Source: Malus domestica (Eukaryota > Streptophyta > Magnoliopsida > Rosales > Rosaceae). From it: DNA of 64,000 nt. The stretch is from NCBI RefSeq assembly GCF_042453785.1, contig NC_091671.1:34797001-34861000 (forward strand), given 5' to 3'. The notes beneath the pieces were generated by a model. That model was not told where the DNA came from and did no database searches. It saw only the letters and a list, made by a program, of their open reading frames with translations. Position 1 is the first letter of the stretch, and each line of letters starts with the position of its first letter. The position numbers and the translations under genes were made by a program. Below, one piece after another: positions 33,293 through 56,033 of the stretch.

Positions 33293-34370
33293 CATTATAG
33301 TATACTCTTAAAATATTCAACAAAGGTAGAAGGAAGCTTGAATACAAGACCCACCCATTTAGGGATGAAAGTCGGCCTTAGTGATCCAAGGGTACTGAGT
33401 GGAAGGGCCATCCCTCAATGGATAAAAGTTACCCTAAGATAAAAAATTCTCCCAATATCAATAGGTTGATTGTTTACTACTGGAAATGACAAAAAGGACG
33501 ATATCAACATTTCCCAAACGTAATCCCTTGTATAGGCGTTGAGGTGGACGTACACTAAGATGGAACAGACCTGCCAATATGCCCAAGGTCTTTGCTGCAA
33601 TATGATGAGAGGAAATAAATATATAAAGTAACAAAGCCATCATAGTAGTTTTGAACTACTCCAAAAACAAAAATAATGGTGGTTATTGGATCATTTACCA
33701 ACCCGTCTAATAGACCCTATATAAAAAAAAAAAATTATTGTTTTTCCCCTTGATTTCACGTTCTTATGTAAAAATTTTATGGCATAATTTTGTTTTTATT
33801 TTCTTATAATATTAACTATTATTGGGAATAATGATTTAAAACTTAATTCGTTCAGGGCATGTTTACATGCCTGCAATTGGAATCAAAAGTCAAAGTATTA
33901 TTTTGATTACAGGTGATTTGTGTTTACCAAAATATGAAGGAATGGTCATACAAAAAAGGGAATTGAATCCCTGAGGGGAAGTATCTATTGAATTGCATGT
34001 TGTTCTTTCTAATATCTCAATTCCTCAAGTTGTTTGATACAACCTCTGCACATAGTAACCAGTAGCATGTGTGTATTGATACCGAGGAAAACCTTAGAAG
34101 TTGTAGGAGTTCTATTCCGTCTTTGTTGTTTTCAGGAGAGACATGTTAGATGCAAAGCAAATAAAACAGAGATGAGGGAGGGAGAGAATGGTAATGGTGG
34201 TTGCTGCTGAGAAGGTTACTATTGGATAAGGGAGTGGTGAAGATAGATGTGGGGAGGAGAGGAGAGGATGGGTCTTCTTGGCCTTTAAAAAATAGCAAAA
34301 TGGTATTGGCGGCTGGTTTAAAGAATTTAGTCACCTAGTATCATGGTTTGGTGATATTCATGTAAACACA
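33291..34370. other. intergenic, nothing recognised
   Basis: No credible gene; two overlapping 61-codon minus-strand frames near 33415-33643 share no known motif. Confidence 0.4.
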
Positions 34371-34980
34371 AAAATCCTATAGCAAATAGCAAGAGAAACA
34401 CGTTTACAAAGTAATATTTGTATTAAAGTAAATGTAGGGTTACAATCTTTACAATTTGAATCCTCTGATTCGATCTCTCAAAAAACAAGTGTGTAGTGTT
34501 GTTGATCCAAGGGTCGCGATTACTTGATCTTGGACGAAGGAATGCCACAATGTTTTGGCTCTTGACAATGAAGGAACTGGCACGTATGTGTGTGCTTGGT
34601 GGTTCTTCACGGGTTTGACGAAGAACGCCGATGGTTTTCGTGTTTGAGTATGAGTTTGAATGCTTGAGAGTTTCAGAATTTCAAGGCTTCAGCGTTTGAG
34701 CATGAATAATTTTCTGGCCCTTTCTTTGTCTTTGAGTTTCGTATTTATAGGCTCTCTTAGCCCACCATTTGGAGTGGGCTTGATCAATTGATGAAAGAAT
34801 CATGACTCGATTTGTAGGCTGGTTCGTGATTTGACTCCATCAATTAATATTTGATTTAATTAAATTAAAATCAAATAATTTATTTCCACCAAGTGTTGAC
34901 TCATGTCCTTCTTGATGACTCGTTCGATTTTGATGAGTCATATCGATGTGCATGATTTGTGAGGGACATGGCGCATGCCA
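34371..34980 (-). repeat. possible LTR, minus orientation
   Basis: GTATTTATAGGCTCTCTTAG near 34740 reads as CCTATAAATAC (TATA box) on the minus strand. It is followed downstream by Phe/Ser-codon-like repeats of TTTGAG and a polyadenylation-type AT-rich end. Borders and target duplication not found. Confidence 0.35.
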
Positions 34981-34982
34981 CG

Positions 34983-35055
34983 TATGTCCTGATTCTCACC
35001 AAAGACGAATTTGAACCATATTACTGCTAACTCATTGTGAGGCTAAACCCACATC
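34983..35055 (+). repeat. SINE fragment
   Basis: CTGATTCTCACCAAAGACGA followed by TTGAACCATATTACTGCTAA matches the body of the SINE at 27463. The 5' part with box A is missing. Confidence 0.55.
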
Positions 35056-35640
35056 AAATTTCTATCATTTATGAGTTAAGTTGTTATGAAATTAAATTCT
35101 ATTAATTATTAGATAAAACAATTTAATGTAATTTATTTAAACTAGTGACAGTTTACTAATCAGTTGGTTTTTTTATGGATTCATGTTTTAATTGGTAAAC
35201 AGCTTCTATAGAATCAATATCATTCATATCCCGATTCCAAACAGTTTAGTAAACAACCTCCAAAGAAATATGATTATGATTTCTTCTTAATTCAATTCTT
35301 CATTAATTCAATCTCCCATTTTAATTACAGAGTAATAAACCTGCCAATAATGACTATTCCAAATAATACCATGATTGATTTTTTTTTGTCAACGTGTGAT
35401 TTTTCGTTAAAATGAACAGTACCGGAAATTTTTCGTTAAAATTCATTTTTAATTACGAAGGAAAATGTATTAATTAAAAAAAAAAAACTCAAAAGATGAA
35501 AAGTACTATATTGCCAAGTTTTGCTGAACTGTGTTGGCGGGTTGTTCCAAGAACCGGATCAAACCCAAATTAAAGTTTTCTGGAATGGAAAATTTACAAC
35601 AAGGTAAAAAACACTATGAAATTAGGACTTAATTATTTAA
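35056..35640. other. intergenic with a MITE fragment
   Basis: A piece of the TTTTAACGAAAAA MITE family lies at about 35395-35445 (TTTTTCGTTAAAATGAACAG, TTTTTCGTTAAAATTC). Otherwise nothing recognised. Confidence 0.4.
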
Positions 35641-36405
35641 TAAATATAATAAAAGAAAATTGAACCCAAAACACTTTCTCTTCGATTCCTTTGAAGCTCT
35701 CAAAGCTTCTGTGCAGTGGGAGAGGGAGGGAGAAAGAGCCCCCGATACAGATACGACGCGAAAGAGATCCACCCATGGATTCAATACGCAGACATTAGCT
35801 TCTCGGGCATACAGATTCGTATCAAAATCGCATTTTGTGTAAAGGGTAAGTCTCAAATCTCGACTTTTCTGTGAATCATTGCGTTTAGATTTGAAATTTG
35901 GATGAAATTCAAGGACCCCGGATGGGAGCCGCATGTGGGTTGTTTATATTTCCCTTTCATTGATTGGAGTTTTTTTTGGTATAATTTTCCATTATGTTGG
36001 GATGTCACTATGTGGGAATCCCACTTGACCTAACAAGTGTTGGTCAATTACAGCAAACCATATGCTTTGCTTTGAGTCCAAGAGCTTGTATTGCATTGTG
36101 TCTTGCCATTTCCATTTCTCTGTGTTATCAAAAATTTGTTTCTTTATGTTTTTTTTGGTCTGTTGATTGTGGTACATTTGGATTCATTTGCATGGGCTGA
36201 TTAGTTTTGTGTTTGCTAATGCCGTTTCAGATTTCGTATCCAAAGCCAATATATATTTGGCTTCATAGAAACTGATATTGGGTGAATTTGGGGTTGTGAA
36301 TTGGAAGTTCGGGTGTTGGAAGAATTTGGTGATATTGTAGTGTTGTTTAGTGACCTTCGTTTTACTGGTTAAGCGGGCAAAGGGGGAAGCAACTTGTGCA
36401 CGAAA
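35641..36405 (+). promoter_or_regulatory. 5' UTR region of the STE20-like kinase gene
   Basis: A GA-rich leader around 35690-35770 is followed by a good donor (GGGTAAGT, exon end near 35845) and a pyrimidine-rich acceptor GCCGTTTCAG near 36231. This suggests an untranslated first exon and an intron of about 385 bp before the ATG at 36406. No TATA box was seen. The transcription start is inferred only. Confidence 0.5.
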
Positions 36406-46353
<9,948 letters not shown>

Positions 46354-46803
46354 AAGAGGTTCGAGTAGCGATTGGATATTTATTTTTGTAGTGTGATTCC
46401 TGTTTATGCATTATACTGGTTTGATGTACATATCAGTGTAAGAAACTCTGCATTTTTCATCTGTTATGATTAATTTTTTTAATAACATTTTTGTTTGGGA
46501 GTAGCCAGCATTGAGTTTAATTAGGGGTTTGCTATTGTTTTATCATCGTTGTAATGTTACCAAAATTGGTTATATTTATTCATAATCATATTATTGGTCG
46601 TGGTTTTTGTGGAAGGTTCGGTTTTTTGTGCTGGTGAAACTATAAACATCACTGCAACGGAAGAGATGTTCTATAATATAATGCAGAACTTGGGGATTCA
46701 ATTTTGCAATTAATACGAGAAACCTCGCGAACAAGACCAAAACATAGTCCCGACCTTTTACATAGCCAAGACCAGAACAACTTAATGAACTTAATAATGT
46801 TAT
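46354..46803. other. 3' UTR of the kinase gene and spacer
   Basis: Sequence after the kinase stop codon. No separate feature recognised. Confidence 0.4.
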
Positions 46804-48165
46804 TATAACTTTAATGAAAAAGGCTTGGATTAAGTTTATTTTAACAAAAAACCATGCTATAAACTTTATTTAATGAAAAACCCTTAAATTTTAATAAAAA
46901 GGACAAAAAAACTTAATTTTTAACGAAAATGACACAATTTAAAAAAACAACAAAAACAAAAAACCTGACGGGCGAGCAGTGCATGTACAGTGTTTATGAA
47001 ACTGAACGCTGTTTATAAAACTGAACACTATTTATGAAACTGCACTATTTATGAAACTAAACCGTACTATACTATTTATTGGTTCAATTTCATAAATAGT
47101 GTCTAGTTTTTTGTCCACTTTCAGAAAATGATGTCTAGTTCTTGATTATGTTTCATAAATAATGCCTAATTATTGGGTCCAGTTTCATAAATAATGTATA
47201 GTAATTGGTACAATTTCATTAATAGTGTCTCTTTTTTGGTCCGGTTTCATAAATAGTGTCTAGTTATTGGTCCACTTTCATAAATAGTGCCTATTTCTTG
47301 GTTATAATTCATAAATATTGTCTAGTTCTTACTCCAGTTTCATAAATAGTGTATAGTCTAGTGTTCAAATTATGCCTAATTCTTGTTTTAGTTTCATAAA
47401 TAGTGTCTACTTATTGATCCAGTTTCATAAATGATGTCTACTTATTGGTCTAATTTCATTAATAGTGTCTACTTATTGGTAAAGTTTTATAAATAGTGTT
47501 TAATTCTTGGTTCAGTTTCATAAGGTTTGAAACTTAGACCATTATTAGTCAAGTTTTATAAATAGTGTTTAATTCTTAGTAATTATATTTAAAAAGCTGT
47601 TTTCAATTACCAAATTAAAATTTCCTCACTTTTTTCATATACCTACAATGATAAATGTAGCTTTCCATCCAATTTCTTGAGCTTAGGTGTCATCTTCGAA
47701 ATTTTTTTCCTTGTGCCCGTAACACAAATGACATACCACATGTTATTATATAAGTGGTGGAAAATTTATTTTTTATGTTATTAATTTTTTAACACAAGAT
47801 TCTCACAACTTGTATGGAGTGTACCATCATGTGTTCTAGGCATATTGAAAAGTTTCTCATCATCATGACTACTATTAGAAAACAACACCACAAAAATAAA
47901 ACAGGAGAATGTAATTCAATTCGAAGTTTTTTTTAAATTCTATGCAAAAAATAAAAAACAAACTATTAATGTAGCTGAATGATGGGACAAAAGGTAGGAG
48001 AAAAAAAGTGGACTAGGGGGTGGGGGGGGGGGTACGCTCCCAGCGCTAGTGGGTTTGTTATGTTTTTTTTTTTAGTCTTTTGTCCATATTATTAAAATAA
48101 AGTTAGTGGGTGATTTTTGATTAAAATGTAAAGATTTGAAGCCATTTTCATTAATTTTCTTTAAA
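46804..48165. mobile_element. larger relative of the TTTTAACGAAAAA MITE family
   Basis: The left end CTTTAATGAAAAAGGCTT pairs with the right end AGCCATTTTCATTAATTTTC, which resembles the ends of the small MITEs at 18122, 18461 and 31420. The interior includes a minisatellite, a G-run (48016-48031) and no coding capacity. No exact target duplication found. Confidence 0.55.
46985..47575. repeat. about 30-bp minisatellite with an inverted start
   Basis: About 18 degenerate copies of a phrase around TTTCATAAATAGTGTCTAGT plus a spacer TATTGGTCCAG. At the left edge (46985-47070) the phrase appears in reverse complement (ACTATTTATGAAACTG), so the array begins with an inversion. Confidence 0.85.
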
Positions 48166-48772
48166 TTTAGATCTTTAAGAAGTGTGAGTCTACAACCCGA
48201 AATCATATCTCTTTATTAAAAAAATGCTTTCAATAATATTGAAGTAGATTTCAAATTTGATTGTTAGGTATGTTTTTATTATACAAGTGATTATAATTTA
48301 AACTGTACAAGAGAGGTTCAAAGTTCGATGTAAAGTGGTGCAGTTTCGCTTCTGGCAATGTGATTACGTCCACACCTGTAACGTTTTAGGTATCTTTACC
48401 TACTTAGAATGAGATAATTCATGAATCAGAATAAAAAGAAATACGAAAAAGAAGAATAGCAAATGAGATATAGTACTCTCCCTTGATCAATCTAAATTCC
48501 TAGAATTTCATAATCCTTTTGTGAAATTGAATGTTGATGGGGCAGCCAATCAGGATGTAAGTTTGCGAGGTTTTCTTTTCAAACGAGTTCAGTTTGGTCC
48601 CTCTAATTTTGGACCCGCCCCGACCTGTGCCCACCCCTAGTTTGTAAACCTGTGCAAGTGCAATACTGGGCTAAATTTTGTGAAACCAAAAGCCCCACCA
48701 AAAGGGAGAAGCACACATTTTTCCTTACGAAATCAAACACTTGGCCTTGTGCAGTGCTCAGAGGAGAGGGAC
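48166..48772. other. spacer and presumed 5' region of the S4-domain gene
   Basis: No gene before the ATG at 48773. An in-frame ATG at 48680 could extend the protein by 31 residues, but MAATSFLAASLVRR is a typical transit-peptide start, so 48773 is preferred. Confidence 0.45.
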
Positions 48773-51700
48773 ATGGCTGCCACCAGTTTCTTAGCAGCGT
48801 CACTTGTAAGAAGAGCAACCGTGGCGTTTGCTCTCTCGCATCCTCTTCTTCTGACAAGCAGCAAGCTTTCTTGCCGCAGGACCCTTATCTCCTTTCCTCT
48901 CACTCCTCGCTTAAGTTCTTCAGGTACTGCGAACAAATCCCGCTTTTGGGTACCTGATTATTTAACATAAATCATGTTTCTTTCCCTCTCCACTGTCTAA
49001 TTTCTTGTAATTTTGACTACCCATTTGGTTGAATTGTGGATTGGATAAGTTGAAATGGTTATCAAACAAGCCATTATTTTTGTATCTGATGATTTGCTAC
49101 GTAATCACTGGATTACTCTCCTTGATACAGCTTCAGAAATATGCCATTTAGCTCAAGCTATAAAGGGGGATGTTGATGGTTTGCTTAAGGGAGTGGCAGA
49201 CAAAACTGTTATTGAAGAAGTAAAACGTGTTCTCGAGATGGTACTTCAAAACTTGTTTCCTTATCAAGACCATATTTTTTGTTTCTTAATTTAACCCTTC
49301 CTTTTAGAGAGACTTATAAAGTCCAGATTTTCAGACAGATGAATGTAAGGTCACATCGAATAGCTGAATAGGTTTCACCTTTTTTTTTACTTGAAGATGA
49401 AGAGAAGAGATGTTTCTAAGTTGTCATTCTTGGTTTTCCATTTTTTGTAGGCTAGACGTGCATCATCGAGAAGGGAGGTTCTCCATACAAATTTTCTCAC
49501 CCCTCCAGTGGTGAAGGAGTCAATGCTAGCATTGGAAAAGCTAGCTGATCTGAAAGTAGTTGTTCAAGGTGGATACCCGCAGGTTGAACTAAATAGTATT
49601 TGCTCTGTGTTGCGCTTGTGCAAATCAAAGTGTACTTGTATTAATTAATGTGTTGCCGCTTCAAATTGTCTAGGCTGAGCGGTGTCGGATTTCTGTAGGA
49701 CATCCGGAAGGATTGACAAGTGATCCTGATGTAATTGCAGCATTGAGGTATTAATATCGTGTCTGTACCACTTTTATTTATCCAAGAATTCATCTTTAAT
49801 TGAAGGAAAACCTTATCTTAAGTTTTCTCTAATGGTTCTTCCAGTATCACAGGAAACTTCGGGTTCCAGCCTTGTTCTCATGGTGATTTCCTAGGCGCAA
49901 TTCTTGGTACAGGGATTTCTAGGGAGAAGCTTGGAGATATTATCTTGCAGGTATCATTTGTATTTTTTTTGGTTAAGGGTTTAGCTCTTGATCAAAATTT
50001 CCAATGAGAAGGGTCATTAGGTTTTATATGTAAACTAAATAAGAATTTCCTCTTCTGTAACATCAGAGCTAAAATAAACAAACACATGTCAATCTTTGCC
50101 TCAACTTATTAATGGCTACTTCGTATGGGATTTCAATGTCAGGATTTGGATGTCTGTATCCTATATTGGTACGTGGATGTGATAACGGCATTACGTAGTG
50201 TTGCTGTGGTCCTGCCATAGCAGGGCAATATCTTTTCAATGTATTTATAGAGAAGTATTAATTTGAAACATCAACCTTTAAGTGCAGTACTGTCTTAGAG
50301 CTTTCAATTGGATACCATTGTGATCAGTTTGTAATTCCCACTGATGCATTCAGTATCCATTATTTTGGAGTTTGGATTTTTTTTCGTGTTTATGAGGGAT
50401 ACGGCCTGGTTGGATCAAGTGTTTATGACTTTTTATATCTTTTGTAATGCTTCTAGGGGGAGAAGGGAGCTCAAGTCATTGTTGTTCCAGAACTTGTTGA
50501 CTTCATCATATCATCACTCGACAAGGTTGTCTAACATCTGAGTATTTTGTTTCTTATGAATTGTTCTTCCTCGTTAACGTCAATAATAATAAAGTTCTGG
50601 GTTTTGTGTCTTTTTATTTCTTCTTTTGGTTCCTTACATAAGGTTGAATTCATCTCTGGAGCAAATTTTATTTTTGAATGTTACATCTCAGGTTTATCAT
50701 TTAATTTCTCAAAAACATCTGAAAGAACTATTGTGGCATTAATTTTTTAGCGATCATTGCAGTGTACATTGAGGAGATAAAACAGTGGCAAATAATAAAC
50801 AAAAGAGAAAAGAATGGTTTCACATTTTCTAGTATGAAAAGAGAAGCATTTTTCACAGAATCACAGGTCAAGATAGCTATGTATATCATAATATTTAAGC
50901 GTACACGTTTAATGTTTGCAAACAATTTTTCACCTTGCAGGTTAGTAATGTGCCAGTATCTTTTAAGAGGATACCACTGATTGCTCTTGATTATGAACCG
51001 CCAAGGTTGCAAATTATCATATTGTTATCTTTTTTCCATTCTCCATAATGCAGCATCATTAATTACTTAAGTATCTTGTTCTCTTTGCAGGACTAAGTCG
51101 TTCAAAACCATAGAAGCATCAGTGAGAGTTGATGCTATAGCTAGTGCAGGATTTAAGTTATCACGGACAAAACTAGTTGATCTTATTCGGTACGGTCTTT
51201 TCACTTGTACAGAATTCTCGCTCGAATAATAGTTTATTGGTCATATGCAATTTTGTTAAGCTTTATTGAGTTAATTAATCATATTTTGTTGGTTTACTTC
51301 TTAGTTAGATGGGTTCTTTCGTTTTCTTATCTGTGCAGTGATGGTGATGTGCGTGTGAACTGGACCCCTGTTACTAAAAATGGAGCTACACTCAAGACTG
51401 GTGATATTGTGTCGGTTAGAGGTAAAGGAAGACTAAGGGTGAGTTTCCGTAATTAAGAAAACTACTTTATTTTTTTATTTTTTTACCAAATTACTTGTCA
51501 GCTATGTAGCACCATACATGAAACACATTGACACTTCTTGTACAGTTCCTGATACCTTTCCAGTATTTTTGCAAGTAGTGCTTTTGGATATGGAACCATT
51601 TCCCGTTCTTATATGTTAAGAGTAGTATAGTACTGTATTGTTATCGAAGTTGCGAGTGCTTACTACATGTTATAATCTGCACTATATGCACTCTTCACTA

Positions 51701-52042
51701 ACTAGACCCTGGCATATCATTTTGCCATGACACTGGTGAGGGTATAAGGCTACCCAAATAACAAAGGTTATGATTGACCATCGTTTGATTGGAGATGCTT
51801 TCGAGTTATATTACTGTAATTTAATAGAATGTATTATTTTGCATTATTACCCTCATAATCTGTTAAAGAGTTTAAGTATCAGCATAAGTGCATAACCATC
51901 TCTTATATTTATGTTCATGTTTAACTCTTAATATGTCTTTAGCCTGGCATTTATGATGTTCAAATTTACATTGGTTCAGATAGGAGAAATTAACCCTACG
52001 AAGAAGGGGAAATTTGCAGTTGAGCTCATTCTTTATCTGTAA
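48773..52042 (+). CDS. S4-domain RNA-binding protein, chloroplast-type (YlmH-like)
   Basis: Ten coding exons with GT-AG borders and consistent phase: 48773-48923, 49131-49240, 49451-49582, 49674-49747, 49845-49950, 50457-50525, 50941-51005, 51091-51189, 51339-51438 and 51980-52042; 322 residues. Residues 1-50 are Ala/Ser/Leu/Arg-rich without acids, a likely plastid transit peptide. The body matches the YlmH/'photosystem II S4 domain protein' family: FLTPPVVKESMLALEKLADL, GGYPQAERCRISV, ITGNFGFQPCSHGDFLGAIL and LGDIILQGEKGAQVIV. The C-terminal S4 RNA-binding fold, about residues 245-305, shows SAGFKLSRTKLVDLIRDGDV and NGATLKTGDIVSVRGKGRL. The Arabidopsis counterpart is probably At1g53120. In bacteria the family works near cell division and ribosome rescue; the plant role is not clear to me. 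Confidence 0.9.
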
Positions 52043-52394
52043 GTTTTCGAAACGGGGAACACTCTAACATTACTGTTCATGGGATCTAAACGAGTCTTGA
52101 GGTGGCGTTTTTGTAGCCTAAAACCCAGAGGTTTTATTCCAAAGATCAAGCATATGCTGCATCCAAGTTTGGCTCTCTTTTGTAAGTCCAAATGTGTACA
52201 TATTATATTTTCCCTACTTTTTTTTAATTTTGTGCATTAATTGTTGTATTTTCTATACAATTATTAAGCAAATACATTTTACAGACTTTCCAACCAACAA
52301 AACAAATCAAACTATCTTTTTGCTTATGTAGCTACAGAAAGTAGCCATATATTTATTCATTTCAATTACCTTTAAACTCTGGCACGAAACCTTT
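52043..52394. other. 3' UTR of the S4 gene and spacer
   Basis: No feature recognised. Confidence 0.4.
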
Positions 52395-52640
52395 GACTAT
52401 TCAGCCATATCCACAAGTTGAACAAACACATTTAACTCTGCGGCAGCATTCCTTATCGCACTTGCCGCAATTGTTTACGTTGTTAGCAACGTCGGTGCAT
52501 TTTCCACGGCAGAAAAGCTCTCCAAGAACATAGACGCGCAGTGTCTTGCAGCATCAGAGAAGACTCGTCCCGTTGTTCGCTGAAATCCACTGCGCACATT
52601 CCTTGTGGACAGATTTTAACTGCATAATCTGGGCCTCTCC
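52395..52640 (-). pseudogene. STIG1-like Cys-rich fragment, broken
   Basis: Read on the minus strand, the last part gives FCRGKCTDVANNVNNCGKCD followed by a Cys-rich tail and a stop at about 52401. This is the Cx3CxDVxxDxxNCGxCxxxC pattern of plant STIG1 (stigma-specific) secreted proteins. An in-frame stop near 52558 and the absence of a signal peptide or an upstream start make it a pseudogene fragment. The sequence is GC-richer than its flanks. Confidence 0.5.
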
Positions 52641-53143
52641 CTCGGTCTGCCACTTCAATTTTGTTTCTTCTTCAACGGATTTCGTCTAAGGCAACAGATA
52701 TCATGGCTGCTTCTTTGGGGTTGCAGATTTTGCTTCATACGTGTTATGACAGCGTGCGCGCGAGCCTCAATTGTGAAGCTAAAATCATCATTTTCTCTTC
52801 TTGGTCGACCATTTAACGCTCAGAAGCTCAAAACTAAAACTCATTCATAGCCACTCTCCATAGCAGATCGATGAAATCGCGGTGTGAGTTATTCAAATAC
52901 GAACTAGCCTCACTCATTTCAATTGACGATAAAACGTAACACCCACGTCGCTATTTCATTCTTCTTGAATAAAAAATTACGAAATTTTCAATTTTGAACC
53001 TAAATCTTATTGGACTTCATCACAATAATTTAGTTCGTAATTTTTCACCATGGCCCATCTTCCGAATACCGACGATTAATAAGCATTTATCCGATTAGGC
53101 CTTTTTAACCCACTAGGTGGTGATTACACTTTGATTTTCAATA
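52641..53143. promoter_or_regulatory. upstream region of the L11 methyltransferase gene
   Basis: No gene. The sequence before the ATG at 53144 has no obvious TATA box. Confidence 0.35.
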
Positions 53144-56033
53144 ATGTCAGGCGGATTGCTCAGACACCTTGCGTACAATCTCACCTCCCGCTGCTTCACC
53201 ACCGTCTCTCGCCCTCTCGCTCCCCCATTCTCCTCCCGCTTCTTCCCAAACCCCAAACCCAGACACCTCTCCCGGCCCAATTCCCTCGCCGCCGCAAATA
53301 TTTCCACTGCTTCTTCGGACCCTCCCACTCCCTCCGCCGAGCCCAACGAGCCCTTCGCTTCGCCTTTCCTCTCCGTTCAAATCCGCTGCCAAAAACATGT
53401 CGCTGTGAGCTTCTTCTCTCTCTTCTTCTTTTGGTGCATTTAGTTCAGTTACTGGGATTCCAATGAAAATGTTATGGGCATGTTTGGTCACAGAGATTGT
53501 ATATGTTGTGTATATTCAAATGGGAACTCAGAAAATTATGGAGAGAAAACTGATTCTGTATGGAATTTATTGTCTGTATTGAAATGGGGACTCAGAAAAT
53601 TTTTACTTTTAACTTCTTTAAATTTTTTTTTTCTTACCAAAGGTAGAAACTTTCTTATTGTGAGGATGTGACGATTTTCCCACGTCGGAAAGTAAGAAAC
53701 TTCGTAAGGGCTTATAAGGAGTTGGGCCGCTTCCGCTAATGCCAATTGGTTTTAGGATGGAATCTCAACTTGTTTCATTATTATGTCATTTTGGTTGGAT
53801 TTGGAAGAAAATGAATGTTTTTTATTAGTCGTAATCAATAAAGTTGAAGTTTACAACTTTACGTGCCATTCAATTGAAAAGATGAGGTCTTGGAAGTAGA
53901 GACATGGAGTTAAAGACTATCAAAACTCGTTGAATCAGCTAAGGCTCTGTTAAGTTGAAGACAATACAATGCCTAACCAACTTGGTTCTCCTTGTTGACC
54001 AGGATATACTTTCAGAAGCGCTGTTATGTTTCGGTGCAAGTTCTACAAGTATTGACGAAGAAGATGACAATGACGGAAAGGATGAGGTGGGTTCCCTGTT
54101 GATTTATGACGTTCCATTTGGAATGCTTTTTACTTGTCCTTATGTGTTGAAAGCTTCTTTCGTTGTGCTATCTTTCTAGTGTTAGACGATTTTGCAGATG
54201 AACAACTGATGAGAATGCGCCTTTTTTCTTAAACGCAGATCTGCATTGATTCCATATTTCCTGAAGGCGAAGATGTAAAAACCTGCATTTCACGTGCTGC
54301 AGATTCCGTAAGTTTGAAAGAGATGCCTAGTTATGAAGTTAAGATGGGTGAGCAGTTCGACTGGATAACGAAAACTCAGGTTAATTTGCTTGTAAATTCT
54401 GTCCTCGGAAAGAATTTCTTCATCATTATCCTCTTTGGTGCGATATCTTTTGCTAATGCTTGTTGAATGATAAATCAGTTTCACTAGTAAGAACTTGCTA
54501 TAGCTCTAGTACTGTTTTAAACAGCATAAGGGTATTTATTGGCCAAAGGAGAGACAATATGCAGAACGTTAAAGCAACCAGTGAATATGCTCAGTGGTAC
54601 TGTTTTACTCTTGGCCATATTTTCTAAGCATTATTTCTTTAATCTGCTTTTCCATTTTTGTTTACAGGAATCATTCCATCCTGTTGAAGTTACTGAAGGA
54701 CTTTGGATTGTGCCCGAGTGGAGAATTCCCCCGGTATGATAGTATTACACTATTTCTTCTGGTTTCAAACTATTTTTTGAAAGGGTTTGTTTGCTATGGT
54801 GGTTCATGATGCATTGACAACTTGATCATGTACTGGAAAATTCTACGTCTCAACACTCAGAAATTTATTGAAACGTCTTGGCAGACGCATGATCTCAGGC
54901 ACATCTGCGTGTATATGTTCACGCCCTTTCACTTTGTTATTTGTCTTAATGCTAAGTGATGCCAAATTACTTACTCTCGTCTCTTCTTATGCCATATAGT
55001 TATATTTGTTTAACTCCTACAGGATGCCCAAGCAACTAATATAATTCTAAATCCTGGATTGGCATTCGGAACCGGGGAGCATGCTACTACCAAGTTATGT
55101 CTATTGCTGCTCCGTAGATTGATAAAGGGAAGAGAATTATTCTTGGACTATGGCACAGGTTCTGGAATTCTCGCAATCGCTGCAGTTAAGGTATTTTAAC
55201 TAAATCTTGTAAATGATGTTGCTGAGTAACTCCATCCATTTGATCTTTTGCACATTTCATTATTGTGATGTAATTCCTTTCAAATGATGTTGGCATTTTG
55301 ACTGTAAACGCAGTTTGGTGCTGCCTTATCAGTCGGAATTGATATAGATCCCCAAGCAATTACTTCGGCGCGGCAGAATGCTGCTCTGAACAACATAGGA
55401 CCTGAAAAGATGCAATTGCACCTGCTCCCCAGCAAAACTAGCTCTACCTCGAGAGATTCATGCGGAGGTGTGGAAGATCGGAGCTCATCTGGAGTGGAAT
55501 CCATCTTAGAAACAAACAAGTACGACGTGGTCATCGCAAATATACTTTTGAATCCCCTATTAGATTTGGCGGATCATATCGTCTCTTATGCAAAGCCTGG
55601 GGCAGTCGTCGGTCTCTCTGGCATTATCTCTGAGCAGGTATCATTCTAGCACAGGTGATGGATTGTAAATGTCATTTGCTTGCTAAAGTTTAGGTTACAT
55701 GTTGCTTGGTAAGCTATAGGAACGTTTTCCAAATTCATGAAGCTGCCAACCTAAGGTTTAAGTATCTGTTTCTTAAGCGATGTTTAGCTTGGCTGCGCAA
55801 ACATGGTGGTTTTCTTTCGATCCACCATGAATTTCACTCAGAAATTCTAAATGAATTGGTATATATTGGATCATACATAGGTTCCTCGTCCTCATTTCGT
55901 TGTGCCCGTGTTCCTGCAGCTTCCACATATCGTAGAGCGGTATTCACAGTTATTAGAAGACGTATCGATTACTGAGATGGATGATTGGGCCTGTGTTCAT
56001 GGAACAAAGAAGCAGAATCTTTCTGAAAGCTAA
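53144..56033 (+). CDS. prmA: ribosomal protein L11 methyltransferase-like (PrmA family)
   Basis: Seven coding exons with GT-AG borders and consistent phase: 53144-53404, 54003-54086, 54239-54379, 54668-54733, 55023-55190, 55314-55637 and 55920-56033; 385 residues. The first ~80 residues are Arg/Ser/Pro-rich with few acids, an organelle-targeting peptide. The core matches bacterial Prm[15 protein letters not shown] at 194-207, the SAM-binding motif [11 protein letters not shown] at 226-236, GIDIDPQAI at 248-256 and the active-site-type block [11 protein letters not shown] at 316-326, with GLSGI in the last strand. A Ser-rich stretch at about 280-306 looks like an insertion relative to bacterial PrmA. 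The expected reaction is SAM-dependent methylation of L11 in organellar ribosomes. The Arabidopsis counterpart is probably At5g53920. Intron 1 includes a short LTR-like piece (TGTGACGATTTTCCCACGTC near 53667). The gene converges on the next one. Confidence 0.93.

Noticed and set aside
53131..53491. Several frames on both strands over the first PrmA exon
   Set aside because: The exon is GC-rich and Ser/Pro-coding, which keeps other frames open; only the frame from 53144 joins the PrmA exons in phase.
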